From Sporisorium sorghi (Eukaryota > Basidiomycota > Ustilaginomycetes > Ustilaginales > Ustilaginaceae), in assembly GCA_023212695.1 (NCBI GenBank), contig JALCCG010000001.1, positions 248,001-312,000 of the forward strand: a DNA stretch of 64,000 nt. Reading direction: 5' to 3'. The notes under the pieces were generated by a model that worked only from the letters and a program-made list of their open reading frames with translations, did no database searches and was not told where the DNA came from. This document shows positions 44,425 through 53,008 of this stretch, in pieces (the stretch's first letter is position 1; each line of letters opens with the position of its first letter). Made by a program: the position numbers and the translations under genes.

Positions 44425-45441
44425 TTAATGAATACTATTATAAATGCTTTTAAATTCTTGAACAAAATCAATCGGCAGCATTGGGTCATCAGAAGCGGCT
44501 ACTCGTTGAAGCTCTTTTAACCAGTTCATTGATTCTTCATCCAAATTTGACACATCGTTTGTTTGATGAAAATAAAGATACAGCAATGCATGACGAAGTT
44601 TAATAGAATCTTGTAAATATACTATTTCTTCTTCTTGGATTGTATTTTCCTTCAGATATCCTTTCATAAAATGGCGGAAAAACAATTTATAATATTCCGT
44701 TTTATTATCAAATTCCTTAAACGGATAAGAAAGTGCATAATACAATGTAATCCCAATATCGTTTACGAAATACGTATAACCGCAATCATCAAAATCGAAC
44801 AAATAAATGTCTCCGTTATGCAGATAAAAATTACTTTGATGAAAATCAGTATGAGTCAAACCGTATGTATCTTTGGACTTTGGCAGAGAAGTAAGTTTTG
44901 TTAATCTTTCTTTTAGAATTGAAATCATTACATCATCAGGTCGCAGGTATTTCTCCGCCTTTAATTGAACTTCTTGGTCCCGGGCTTGTCGTTTAAACGC
45001 CGGATTACTCCATTCATAACCCTTTGTGGCATGATGGATTTTCCCCAGAAATTCGCCCCATTTTTCGTAAAGTGATTCATTCCAATCTTCATCCGACACT
45101 TCTTTTCCAAGAGACATTTCGTATGAAATGGCTAGGAACGAACCATTTTCTGCAGCAATTTCTTCAACCATATTACCTCTGGTCGATGGAACAGCATTAG
45201 AAACTGCCAGTCCTTCATTCGACAAAAAATTTAAAAATTCAATTTCACCCCGTATATTATTTCTTGATCTTCTAATTGTGTGTGAGATTTTTAATATGAA
45301 AAATGCATTGTTTTTCTGGTATTCATAAACAAAGCTTTCATAACCGCCCAATAAACGAACGGTGTCATTATTAATGTCATATCGCTTTATTGCTTCGGTA
45401 AGGATCTCTTCAGTGAATTGCTCTTTAATTTGTCGTATCAT
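44425..45441 (-). CDS. APH-type small-molecule kinase
   Basis: 338 residues of the aminoglycoside-phosphotransferase/homoserine-kinase-like fold. Lys51 in 'FILKISH' should contact ATP. The catalytic loop is 'GLTHTDFHQSNFYLHNG', with Asp199 as catalytic base and Asn204, and the metal-binding Asp216/Asp218 lie in 'LFDFDDCG'. It phosphorylates a hydroxyl group on a small molecule. Overall pattern is closer to the CotS/YerI-like kinases than to true antibiotic-resistance enzymes, so resistance should not be assumed. Confidence 0.87.
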   Translation of the reverse strand: MIRQIKEQFTEEILTEAIKRYDINNDTVRLLGGYESFVYEYQKNNAFFILKISHTIRRSRNNIRGEIEFLNFLSNEGLAVSNAVPSTRGNMVEEIAAENGSFLAISYEMSLGKEVSDEDWNESLYEKWGEFLGKIHHATKGYEWSNPAFKRQARDQEVQLKAEKYLRPDDVMISILKERLTKLTSLPKSKDTYGLTHTDFHQSNFYLHNGDIYLFDFDDCGYTYFVNDIGITLYYALSYPFKEFDNKTEYYKLFFRHFMKGYLKENTIQEEEIVYLQDSIKLRHALLYLYFHQTNDVSNLDEESMNWLKELQRVAASDDPMLPIDFVQEFKSIYNSIH

Positions 45442-45477
45442 CTTCTATACCTTCTTTCATTCATAATTTAAGTAGTT

Positions 45478-45723
45478 TCATAATTTTTTCAATCGAAAAT
45501 TTCGGCGAGCACCTGACTCCTGCTGACCGCTTTCGGTGGTAATTGTCCAGCAGCGCCCTCTCTCATTAAATTGAGAATATTCATCAACCTTCCTAGCACT
45601 TTTATGGAAATGATGGAAACCAGAATACCATTCATGTATAATCGTGTTGTCTTTCATCACGCAAATTGCTTCTGCAGAAGCAGCGATATGGTCTTTGATT
45701 TGATTTGTATTGATCCAAATCAT
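45478..45723 (-). pseudogene. N-terminal stub of a class C beta-lactamase-like serine hydrolase
   Basis: The first 50 residues ('AICVMKDNTIIHEWYSGFHH') match the opening strands of the serine hydrolase/beta-lactamase-like family. The reading then leaves the family and stops before the Ser-x-x-Lys active site, so no catalytic residue is left. Confidence 0.55.
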
Positions 45724-45778
45724 TAAAGATATCCCCCATCCCTTTCAGCCAATGCTGATTCTGATATCAAGGGCTTAG

Positions 45779-45880
45779 ATGACCTTTTGCGCGGATTATA
45801 AACCTTGGTTGTTCTATACTGAAGAAAATGATTATGAAGTTCTTGGTTCTTACGAGGATTGTGACACAAGAAAAAAATAA
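45779..45880 (+). pseudogene. 33-codon fragment preceding the lipoprotein gene
   Basis: Codons with a protein-like composition ('CADYKPWLFYTEENDYEVLG', then 'YEDCDTRKK') run to a stop 15 bases before the lipoprotein start. There is an ATG at 45779 but no ribosome site. It is probably the 3' end of a truncated gene that was the upstream partner of the lipoprotein. Confidence 0.4.
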
Positions 45881-45895
45881 AAAAGAGTGTGAGAT

Positions 45896-46504
45896 ATGAA
45901 ACAAACAATATTGGCTTGTATTATGATAATGATGATGGTAGCATCGGCTTGTGGAAATGTTGAAATGACATCAAATCCAAATACTTCTAGTGAGCCTAAA
46001 CCTGAAAAGGATGAGTCTATTATTCCAAAAAACACATCCGAATATTGTACTGTAGAACGTATAAATTTGGATAGTAAAACTGAAAAATATTTCTATGGAA
46101 CTTGGAAAGTTGAGAAGCTTTTAGGATTTGCAAATTCATATAATGATGCTTCTCAATATCCAACAGGGCAAAAATTTATTGGAGATGAAATTATAATCAA
46201 AAAAGACTTTTTTTCATCAAAAGGACTTAAAAAGTATAAGAAATATCAATATGAGCTAAAAAATCCATTATATGAGATTACAGCGACATGCTATAACTCT
46301 GACTCTTTTTATAGATTATATAAAATAGATATCCCAGATTTAAATATAAATGATGTAGTAAAAGCAATAGATATAAGTGACCCTTCTACAAAACGAAGCA
46401 TACCTGTAAGTGTAAGTTTTTTTGTTGTTAATAACGATAGGCTTATCTTGTTATCAGAGGCAACTATTTTTGAGCTTAAAAAAATTACTGATTACATGAA
46501 TTAA
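45896..46504 (+). CDS. Lipoprotein of unknown function, intact copy
   Basis: 202 residues with lipobox Ala-Ser-Ala-Cys (Cys19). A tether 'TSNPNTSSEPKPEKDES' precedes a compact domain of about 150 residues starting at the Cys-containing 'YCTVERINLDSKTEKYFYGT', with 'GTWKVEKLLGFANSYNDASQ' and 'YKIDIPDLNINDVVKAI'. The Gly-Thr-Trp-Lys-Val opening recalls lipocalin-like or immunity-type beta-barrels, but I do not recognise the family. A frameshifted twin lies at 2613-3190, 43 kb away on the other strand. The start follows a weak AGAGTGTGAG site. The terminator at 46597 serves it. Confidence 0.78.
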   Translation: MKQTILACIMIMMMVASACGNVEMTSNPNTSSEPKPEKDESIIPKNTSEYCTVERINLDSKTEKYFYGTWKVEKLLGFANSYNDASQYPTGQKFIGDEIIIKKDFFSSKGLKKYKKYQYELKNPLYEITATCYNSDSFYRLYKIDIPDLNINDVVKAIDISDPSTKRSIPVSVSFFVVNNDRLILLSEATIFELKKITDYMN

Positions 46505-46596
46505 GGTTATGTAATCAGTTCTGTGCTAATAGAGCAGAAAATATCCAGGAAGGGACTGGCACCACCCGCTACGATGGAACTAACTCGGTGATCAGT

Positions 46597-46650
46597 AAAC
46601 AAAGCCGTCCACAAGAGCATATTCTGCTCTAACGGACGGCTTTGTTTTAC
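46597..46650. terminator. Bidirectional terminator between convergent genes
   Basis: ACAAAGCCGTCC and GGACGGCTTTGT form a perfect 12-bp stem; an inner AGAGCA/TGCTCT stem lies in the loop. A T run follows on the plus strand. It lies between the lipoprotein gene (plus) and ridA (minus), which converge here. Confidence 0.85.
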
Positions 46651-46696
46651 ATGGGCGGGTAAATCGATGAATAGCGGGTTCCCCGATGACGTTTGA

Positions 46697-47086
46697 TCAG
46701 TTAGCAAGAGCAATCGCGTCGATTTCGATCATCGCATCAGGCGAATAGAGCGAGGATACCTCGACGAGCGTGTCTGCCGGATAAGGTTGGGACCACCATT
46801 TGCGACGAAGCTCAACAAGCTTTTCGAAGTTTGACATTGCTGTTAAATAGATGGTTACTTTAACGACGCGGTCGAGTCCCGATTCGGCTGCCTTAAGTGC
46901 GCGATCCAAATTCCGGAAAGCCTGGTCCGCCTGCTTGTCGAAATCACCGACCCCTACGAGATTGCCATCATCGCCGATTGCGGCTTGGCCTGATACGAAA
47001 ACAAATCCGTTGACTTTGATTGCCTGTGAAATAAGAAAAGGAGCGTATGGATCCGGTTGAGTTTGTACTTGAGTAAATGTTGTCAT
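46697..47086 (-). CDS. RidA/YjgF-family protein
   Basis: 129 residues from the ATG at 47086; the longer ATG at 47095 sits on the GAAGGG ribosome site itself. 'VNGFVFVSGQAAIGDDGNLV' opens the fold; the closing 'DTLVEVSSLYSPDAMIEIDA' has no Arg at the usual deaminase position, as in several RidA subfamilies whose substrates are unknown. It stands next to a broken dsbA-like gene and a broken LysR gene that reads away from them, suggesting one former regulon. Confidence 0.85.
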   Translation of the reverse strand: MTTFTQVQTQPDPYAPFLISQAIKVNGFVFVSGQAAIGDDGNLVGVGDFDKQADQAFRNLDRALKAAESGLDRVVKVTIYLTAMSNFEKLVELRRKWWSQPYPADTLVEVSSLYSPDAMIEIDAIALAN

Positions 47087-47154
47087 TGTTATCATCCCTT
47101 CAGGTTACGTTTTTTGTATTTTTTTCGATATCCTAATCCAACTACATATTTCAG

Positions 47155-47480
47155 TTACAGCCTTCGATTCGGGCAGGACAGCCCTTCCGGGAAACGACCT
47201 GATTTCTGTTTCTCGATTTCGTCATTACTATCTACTGTTGTGCCACCAATAACGAAAGTGCGGAACCGAGATAATATTTTCGCTATTGGCATGTTCCAGT
47301 GCTTGTGGATGCGCTTCTTTGTACTTTCCTGTTTCGTGGGCTTCCTTGGATGCCACTTGATCCAATCGCTTTGCCATTTCTCTTTGCATACTGGCAGCCC
47401 TGAAATGCTAAGCGAGTATAAGGCTGTGAGGATACATGCGGCAACGTAATCGGAACCCCCATTCGTTCAGCCATCGGATA
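47155..47480 (-). pseudogene. FrnE-like DsbA-family oxidoreductase, remnant
   Basis: Minus-strand pieces in at least three frames match the second half of FrnE-type DsbA proteins: 'MGVPITLPHVSSQPYTRLAF', 'GCQYAKRNGKAI', 'ASKEAHETGKYKEAH' in another frame, and 'TFVIGGTTVDSNDEIEKQ' before the stop at 47155. The Cys-x-x-Cys active site and N-terminal half are absent. Confidence 0.65.
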
Positions 47481-47650
47481 TTGGCAACACCTCCATCTTG
47501 TTTTTTGTTTTATACTGAGGGCTCGTATTTTGTATCCCGCCACACCGCTTTTATTGCTTGATTTGATTGTATTCCGAATACCGTATATAGTAAAATGATC
47601 AGTAAAGATGAGGGCATCAATAATATTGATCTCATTACGTCAGGTGGAGG

Positions 47651-48520
47651 TTGGAGCCAATGGAGTTATCCGATCTGAAAATAATCATGGCCATTATTCA
47701 AGAAGGCAGTATTACCCGTGCGGCGAAAAAACTGGATTATGTGCAATCGAATCTGACGATGCGAGTTCGCAAAATGGAGACGGAGCTGGGCGTCCAGCTT
47801 TTTCATAGAACGCCGAAAGGCGTCTTGCCGACAGAAAAAGGGCTCGTCTTCAGCCAGTACGCGGCCGACATTTTGTTCAAGTAGGAGGAAGCGGTTACAG
47901 CCATTCAGGAGTCTGAGCATCCGAGCGGTCCGCTCGCGATCGGCGTCGTGGAAACCGTTGCGTCCACCCCTCCCTTTATTCGCGCGTTATCCGACTTTCA
48001 AACCAAATACCCCGAAGTCGCGTTATCGCTTGTTACCGGAACATCGCCGCTTAATTACGAGAAGGTGCTGAACCGCGAATTGGATGGGGCTTTTTTCTCC
48101 GGTGAATTCGATCTCGCTCCATTAAAGGTCTCCTACGAAATTCGAGATGAGGTTATCCTACTTACCAATGCTGATGAAAGTAATTCACCTCCTGATGTTA
48201 CCAATGCAACATGGATTGTTTTCCCAAAAGGTTGCCCTTTCCGATCTGCCAGCGTGGATTGGCTTCAAGGCATGGGGATAACCTCCATTAATATGATCGA
48301 GGTGAGTGCGCTGGATACGATGCTGAACTGTGTGCGAGCAGGCATCGGTTACGCGCTTTTGTCCGAATCGGTCATTACTGAAGCTGACGAGCGATTAGCC
48401 GTGTATCCGGTTCCCGAACAATATCGGTTTATGACGACAAGGCTCGTTACGCGCAAAGACCAGTTCAGCAGCAAATCGTTTGCTGCTTTTGCGAACTGCA
48501 TTAAAGCGGCGGGTATTTAA
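47651..48520 (+). pseudogene. LysR-family regulator with one in-frame stop
   Basis: The frame runs through from 47651 to 48520 (289 codons plus stop) apart from one TAG at 47882-47884. The first 77 codons give the winged helix ('GSITRAAKKLDYVQSNLTMR', then 'LFHRTPKGVLPTEKGLVF'). The rest is a normal LysR effector domain from 'GPLAIGVVETVASTPPFIRA' to the end. The ribosome site GGAGG is intact. The stop lies where the linker helix begins, so only the DNA-binding part would be made. It reads away from the broken dsbA-like gene and was probably its regulator. Confidence 0.85.
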
Positions 48521-48539
48521 GCGAATAATGGTAGGGTCA

Positions 48540-48662
48540 TCAAGGTGCCCATGATTCTAGGCTGGTTTCATACCCAAATGAAGTCATCTTAAATAAATCG
48601 ATTCTATCGTAATAATGCACGGTGCGAGCTGTGATGCCTGTTATCTGAACAATATCTTTAAC
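48540..48662 (-). pseudogene. MerR-family helix-turn-helix stub
   Basis: 41 codons on the minus strand give the start of a MerR regulator without its Met: 'VKDIVQITGITARTVHYYDR', then Ile-Asp-Leu-Phe. The reading leaves the family after about 32 residues. It overlaps the stop of the DUF2268 gene by a few bases, so it was encoded directly downstream and co-transcribed with it. Confidence 0.75.
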
Positions 48663-49584
48663 CGCTAATAATGGTTTCTTCATCCCAAAATCCTTTTACT
48701 TCGTCTAGTATTTGAGCAGCAGGCGTTATAGTTGCCTCATAGATCGTTCTTCCTGTTTTCCTTAAGTAATACTGGATTAAATAATATCCGCAAGCGTAGC
48801 CGGCACTGTACGGCATATTGACCGGTTTAAAGTTCTGAAGTTCTGCGAGCTCGTCACCGTAAAGATACGGGGCCAATTGATCAAACCCCGTTAATTGCAA
48901 TTGCTCTCGGAGCACGGGCTTAATGTGCCTGTTAAGTGTTTCTGCATTTGTATTCGTTACCCAAGGGCCGAGCCATTCTTCTCCAAACATGGACGCAGCA
49001 AAGCTTTCAGCTAATCCTTCACTTACGATGAGCTCGCCCAAATTAACGGTGTGATCCCACTGAATAAATTGATATCGCACATTATGGTTGCACTCGTGCG
49101 CCAGCGCAACCTTCATTCGAGGAATCGTGTACTCATTTGGCAAGAGTGTACCCCAGATAAACCCGGGAATGCCCCCAAAGCCGCTATATCCTTCGTTTAT
49201 TGTTAAGGCACGGTTGCCCGGATTCCCTAATTGAATGGTAAACAAATATTCAGAAACGGGGAGATTTATTTCATGCTCTATAAATAGATGTAGGCTTTTC
49301 CTCACAGCGCGCTCACACTCTAACCAAAAAGAATCTGACGAAATCAACTCTACCTCAGGTGAAATTTGCGGGGTAATCTGATCAGGGGATCGATGCATTA
49401 TACTATTAAACGTGACAACGTCAAAACCATTCGCTTCTTCAGCTCTAAAAGGGATTTGTTGAATTTGCCATTGTTTCATAAAAGGAGCCATCATTTCGTT
49501 TCTGAATAATTCAAGTTTTTCCTCGGGTAAAGCTTGGGCAACTTTTTGATAAATGTGGTCTGAACGCAATGTTGTTATGTTCAT
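48658..49584 (-). CDS. DUF2268 putative zinc-dependent protease
   Basis: 308 residues from the ATG at 49584 (AGGAG nine bases upstream; the frame is open to 49623). The HExxH motif is His163-Glu-Cys-Asn-His167 in 'VALAHECNHNVRYQ', and a downstream Glu in 'EGLAESFAASMF' (about 193) is the likely third ligand. This is the DUF2268 family seen in Bacilli, usually paired with a MerR regulator, as here. No signal peptide, so cytoplasmic. A promoter with the 19-bp spacer typical of MerR control lies at 49615-49645. Confidence 0.85.
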   Translation of the reverse strand: MNITTLRSDHIYQKVAQALPEEKLELFRNEMMAPFMKQWQIQQIPFRAEEANGFDVVTFNSIMHRSPDQITPQISPEVELISSDSFWLECERAVRKSLHLFIEHEINLPVSEYLFTIQLGNPGNRALTINEGYSGFGGIPGFIWGTLLPNEYTIPRMKVALAHECNHNVRYQFIQWDHTVNLGELIVSEGLAESFAASMFGEEWLGPWVTNTNAETLNRHIKPVLREQLQLTGFDQLAPYLYGDELAELQNFKPVNMPYSAGYACGYYLIQYYLRKTGRTIYEATITPAAQILDEVKGFWDEETIISG

Positions 49585-49586
49585 GA

Positions 49587-49645
49587 TTCTCACTCCTAGT
49601 CGTTTATAGTGAGAATTATGCACTATGACCTGACGTCAAAGTCAA
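49587..49645 (-). promoter_or_regulatory. MerR-type promoter and leader hairpin of the DUF2268 gene
   Basis: On the minus strand TTGACT (49640-49645) and CATAAT (49615-49620) are 19 bases apart, the long spacer that MerR activators need. The spacer contains the palindromic TTGACGTCAG. Just downstream TTCTCACT/AGTGAGAA (49587-49615) pair across 13 bases next to the AGGAG ribosome site. Confidence 0.7.
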
Positions 49646-49691
49646 GAACTTTGGATCAAAATTAATTTACATGTTCTTAAAACTAACTATC

Positions 49692-49832
49692 CTGCCCGTT
49701 AGTTTAATGAAAGGGCGTTACCGCCGTCGATGAAATCATATCGGGAATCTAACCATGTTCTTGTCTTTGTGTTTATAGCGACTTTCCAAAGAACAATCCC
49801 TCGAAAGAACTTGTACAACAATCTTTTTAATT
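49692..49832 (-). repeat. Dispersed repeat, diverged copy
   Basis: Starts CTGCCCGTTAGTTTAATGAA and retains CCATGTTCTTGTC and GAAAGAACTTGTACAAC, but the middle is replaced by CGTTACCGCCGTCGATGAAA. A matching GATGAAATCATATCGGGAAT block recurs at about 62780. Confidence 0.5.
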
Positions 49833-49864
49833 TTTAGTGGAATCTTCTCAACGTTACATGAACC

Positions 49865-50098
49865 TTAATCTGAACACCTATTCTCAGATAGTGAAACCCC
49901 ATGCTCCTTCACAAAATTCGCATCCTCCTCACTTAACTCCTCTCCGACCTCATAACGAGAACTAATTTCATCCATTTTTTCTCGAATTTGAAGATCAGAT
50001 AATTCTACTTCAGGCGCTGTAAATTCCATACCAAATCCACTAAAAATAAGCCCCACAAGTATTGCTGTCAAAGCTAGCCTTATGATTTTCTTTAACAA
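49865..50098 (-). CDS. Small secreted acidic peptide
   Basis: 77 residues from a TTG at 50098, with GGGAGGA eight bases upstream. The hydrophobic N-terminus ('LKKIIRLALTAILVGLIFSG') is a signal peptide or anchor. The rest is acidic and helical ('VELSDLQIREKMDEISSRYE', 'GEELSEEDANFVKEHG'). It belongs to no family I recognise. It lies downstream of the ABC exporter genes and the 49-residue peptide, in the same direction, so it may be an exported product of that system. Confidence 0.6.
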   Translation of the reverse strand: MLKKIIRLALTAILVGLIFSGFGMEFTAPEVELSDLQIREKMDEISSRYEVGEELSEEDANFVKEHGVSLSENRCSD

Positions 50099-50180
50099 AA
50101 TAAATCCTCCCTTGTATTAATTGTGGTTCTAACAATAGAAACACTTGAACAATAGAAAAGTCATACAAAATATTCAAAAA

Positions 50181-50340
50181 CTTGCCCGTTATCTTCATGT
50201 AATTGCATGATAAAATAGCTAATCGGTAATTATGGCATTCCATACAAGTTCTTGTCATGGTCTTTTGACAAGAACTTGATAACATAAATATAAAAAGCCG
50301 CTTAATCAGCGACTTCAAATGTTACAATGTTTTTGTCACC
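50181..50340 (-). repeat. Dispersed repeat, diverged copy
   Basis: Starts TTGCCCGTTATCTTCATG, contains CATACAAGTTCTTGTCATGG and TTTGACAAGAACTTGATAAC, the stem GCCGCTTAATCAGCGAC, and ends AATGTTTTTGTCACCCT. Older than copies 1, 2 and 6. Confidence 0.55.
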
Positions 50341-50374
50341 CTACTATTATTTTTCTATTCTAACTCATAGTAGG

Positions 50375-50524
50375 TTATGCTTTAATAACTTCAACCTTTT
50401 TATCCCCTGCTGTCTTCGCTACCTCTAACGTTGTTTTACCTTGGGTAGCGACTACCACGCCAGTAGCCAGCATAGAGACGATTAAAGCTGCGCTCAGGGC
50501 TGTGAGAATTTTCTTCTGGACCAT
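50375..50524 (-). CDS. 49-residue secreted peptide precursor
   Basis: It starts at the ATG at 50524 (TCGGAGG upstream); an open frame further upstream has no ribosome site. Lys-Lys is followed by a hydrophobic core ('ILTALSAALIVSMLATGVVV') and a cationic tail ('TTLEVAKTAGDKKVEVIKA') of about 22 residues, the size and layout of Phr-type signalling peptides or small bacteriocins. It lies about 310 bases downstream of the ABC ATPase gene. Confidence 0.65.
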   Translation of the reverse strand: MVQKKILTALSAALIVSMLATGVVVATQGKTTLEVAKTAGDKKVEVIKA

Positions 50525-50837
50525 ATAACCATACCTCCGATATCTATTATGTAATAAGCGGCTCACGAGCCGAGCAAGACTACATGACTGTGAAAAAGAG
50601 ATAATCCAACCTAAATTTAGATGGTGTCCAACACCCAACACTATGTTCCGTTAGTCAATATCAGTTATTACTTAGACTTCACAAATTAATTACAATATTT
50701 CACTTTTTTGTGGGGTAATCCACCTGGTGATTGTATTATAACGTACTGACAATGATTGTAAAAGGATTTTTCCTTGTGTTCAAATATCACGGATGATCTA
50801 ATTCCATTCCCAATAGACCCTCCCCTCTATAACCACG
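50525..50837. other. Leader region between ABC ATPase and the 49-residue peptide
   Basis: No gene. A short stem CGGCTC/GAGCCG lies at about 50562-50573 in the leader of the peptide gene. A promoter TTGACT near 50660 (minus strand) is possible but its -10 box is weak. Confidence 0.4.
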
Positions 50838-51479
50838 TTATGCTTTTACTTCTTCCACTGCATGTTGACGAATTTGAAAAACGTGATCACACAAAATATT
50901 GATATCTTCCTGGTTATGGCTCGTTAAAATTATAGTTCTACCCTCCTCCTTGAATCTTAAAAGCAATTGCCGTATCGAATGGACACTATCGATGTCTAAG
51001 GCATTAAATGGTTCATCCAAGATCAAAACGTCTTGATTTTCCATAATCGCCTGAGCCAGCGCAAGCTTCTGCTTCATCCCTAGTGAGTAGTTTTTCACCT
51101 TTTGTTTAGTCTCAGGGTCGAGACCTACAAGAGTCATTGCCTGCCTGATCTCCTGATCACTGATCAATTGCTGAATTCTAGCCAGTCTCTTTAAATTATC
51201 AAAACCTGTTATTCCACTAATGTATCCAGGACGATCAATCACAATGCCAAAGTTTTTGGGGAACATGGATTGTTTATCCCGATAGGCGGGATTAATTATA
51301 ATTTCTCCTGCATCGGGACGTATGAACCCACAAATCATTTTGAACAAAACGGATTTGCCAGATCCATTATGACCGATAATTCCGTAAATTTTCCCTTTTT
51401 CAAACTGGACGGTTGTATTCTCAAAAAGTTGAATGCCTTTAAAGGATTTACTCACGTTTTTAATATGAATTAGCGTCAT
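50838..51479 (-). CDS. ABC transporter ATP-binding protein
   Basis: 213 residues. Walker A 'GIIGHNGSGKSVLFKMICGF', signature 'NYSLGMKQKLALAQAI' (Leu-Gly-Met-Lys-Gln, the variant of ABC-2 exporters), Walker B 'VLILDEPFNALD', switch His in 'ILTSHNQEDI'. It is short, like the ATPases of lantibiotic-immunity and CcmA-type exporters. It lies 14 bases downstream of the large permease gene and powers the two permeases at 51494 and 53005. Confidence 0.92.
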   Translation of the reverse strand: MTLIHIKNVSKSFKGIQLFENTTVQFEKGKIYGIIGHNGSGKSVLFKMICGFIRPDAGEIIINPAYRDKQSMFPKNFGIVIDRPGYISGITGFDNLKRLARIQQLISDQEIRQAMTLVGLDPETKQKVKNYSLGMKQKLALAQAIMENQDVLILDEPFNALDIDSVHSIRQLLLRFKEEGRTIILTSHNQEDINILCDHVFQIRQHAVEEVKA

Positions 51480-51493
51480 AAGAGACTCCTTTA

Positions 51494-53008
51494 CTAAAAT
51501 GAAATTTTTCGTTTTCTAAACAAGTAAGCAATTATACCAATCTCTATTAAAAGATAGATCAACAGCACGATAGATGTACTAAATACGCCAGTACCGTCAT
51601 CCGTAACATAACCCATACTATTTAACCCAGATGGTAGCCATTGATTTGTATTTAGTATTGGTAAGCCCGCCACCGCCAGAACACCGAGTGCAATCAAACT
51701 GTACATTGCTTCCTGCCAAACCCAACTTACAATAAATACGATAAGTATGTAGTTAAGCATCTGTAAGAATCCATTCATAAAAAAATGATAAAAAATATAA
51801 GGAAAGAGCTCTGTCATACTCTCAGTAGTATCAAACGCTAGTGTTCGTCCTTGTATGAGACCAACTAGAATAGTGGCAAAAGCTAAAAAAAGTAGTAGGC
51901 TAATCACACTCAAAATAGTCCTTTTCATTAACTGGAAGAACCAACGGTAAAAAGACTTATATCGAATCATCAGGTAATAGATATGTCCGTTTAATAGATT
52001 ACTCAAGTGAAGTTGAAATAAGTACACAAATCCTAAAAACACAATGCAGAAGTAAAGGTAAATATAAAGCGAAAACCCATCTTTAGATACACCGTAAAAA
52101 TTGAAATATAAGTTCTCCCAGACATATAGAACCTTTAATCCTGAATGTGTGAATTTCGTAAAAATTCCTATTAAACATATAGAGCTATATATAATAAAAC
52201 GATAATGGTCAGATAAAAAGATGGCTAAACTCTGTAAAAAGCCCTTACTCCAAAGGACGATAAGGGAAAGAGAGATTGTAATGATCAAGATTAATAGAAT
52301 AAATGATGGAAGAAAAGAATCAAATGTAGAATATGCAGAAGAAAGAATGCTGTAATTTGTTACATTTCCCAAAACGAATACTGCAGGGAAAATTTTATAT
52401 GAGATGATCGCTCCTATAAAAAGAAACAAACTAGTACCGGCAATTACATTCATCCTCGGGAAACGTGCATAAATAGATGCTGTAACAACATGTAGCGTGA
52501 CTAAAAAAAGACTGAGCAGTGCAGTTTGTAAGAGTAAAATGATCCAAGGAGATAAACCGGTTCCCTGTAAAACAAAAACAACATTATTTAAAGGTGAATA
52601 TGTCATTCCCCAGACACTCCACTCATTTTCAACTGGAGTACCCATAGCAACTAAGAAACTAACCATTACGGAAAAAGTCTGGAATATGAACAGCATTGGG
52701 CTTAACCGGCTTATTGTATGAAATATCCATTTTGGAAAACTCTTAAGTCGAATAAGTAGAGTGTAATCCCATTCTTTAATGATAAGTTGACTTGAAAAAA
52801 ACAACCAAAAAGGTAAATAAAAATAGATGTTCAAGAAAGGACTGCTCAAAAATGTGAAAATTATGTCCCATTGATTCAACGGAAGCTGTTCAAGATTATT
52901 TGTAGCAAAAGTCACACGAATACTCCAGCCATAGAGGAGAATAACGATAATGAAAATACTCCACTTCCATGTGGTAAATTCATCAAAGATCTTTTTAATA
53001 TAACTCAT
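51494..53008 (-). CDS. ABC exporter membrane protein, large subunit
   Basis: 504 residues with about 11-12 membrane segments and aromatic-rich loops ('WKWSIFIIVILLYGWSIRVT' at the start, 'SVISLLLFLAFATILVGLIQ' in the C-terminal half). No recognised catalytic motif. It overlaps the upstream permease gene by four bases (ATGA), so translation is coupled. The cluster resembles ABC-2-type exporters of peptides. AT-rich codon use fits its neighbours in this part. Confidence 0.82.
   Translation of the reverse strand: MSYIKKIFDEFTTWKWSIFIIVILLYGWSIRVTFATNNLEQLPLNQWDIIFTFLSSPFLNIYFYLPFWLFFSSQLIIKEWDYTLLIRLKSFPKWIFHTISRLSPMLFIFQTFSVMVSFLVAMGTPVENEWSVWGMTYSPLNNVVFVLQGTGLSPWIILLLQTALLSLFLVTLHVVTASIYARFPRMNVIAGTSLFLFIGAIISYKIFPAVFVLGNVTNYSILSSAYSTFDSFLPSFILLILIITISLSLIVLWSKGFLQSLAIFLSDHYRFIIYSSICLIGIFTKFTHSGLKVLYVWENLYFNFYGVSKDGFSLYIYLYFCIVFLGFVYLFQLHLSNLLNGHIYYLMIRYKSFYRWFFQLMKRTILSVISLLLFLAFATILVGLIQGRTLAFDTTESMTELFPYIFYHFFMNGFLQMLNYILIVFIVSWVWQEAMYSLIALGVLAVAGLPILNTNQWLPSGLNSMGYVTDDGTGVFSTSIVLLIYLLIEIGIIAYLFRKRKISF

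Noticed and set aside
46507..46713. Minus-strand open frame between the lipoprotein and ridA genes
   Set aside because: It covers the bidirectional terminator and shows no start signal or coding character.
47283..47543. Continuous 86-codon frame as a separate gene
   Set aside because: Only part of it matches the DsbA-like family, and the matching continues in other frames, so it is a frameshifted pseudogene.
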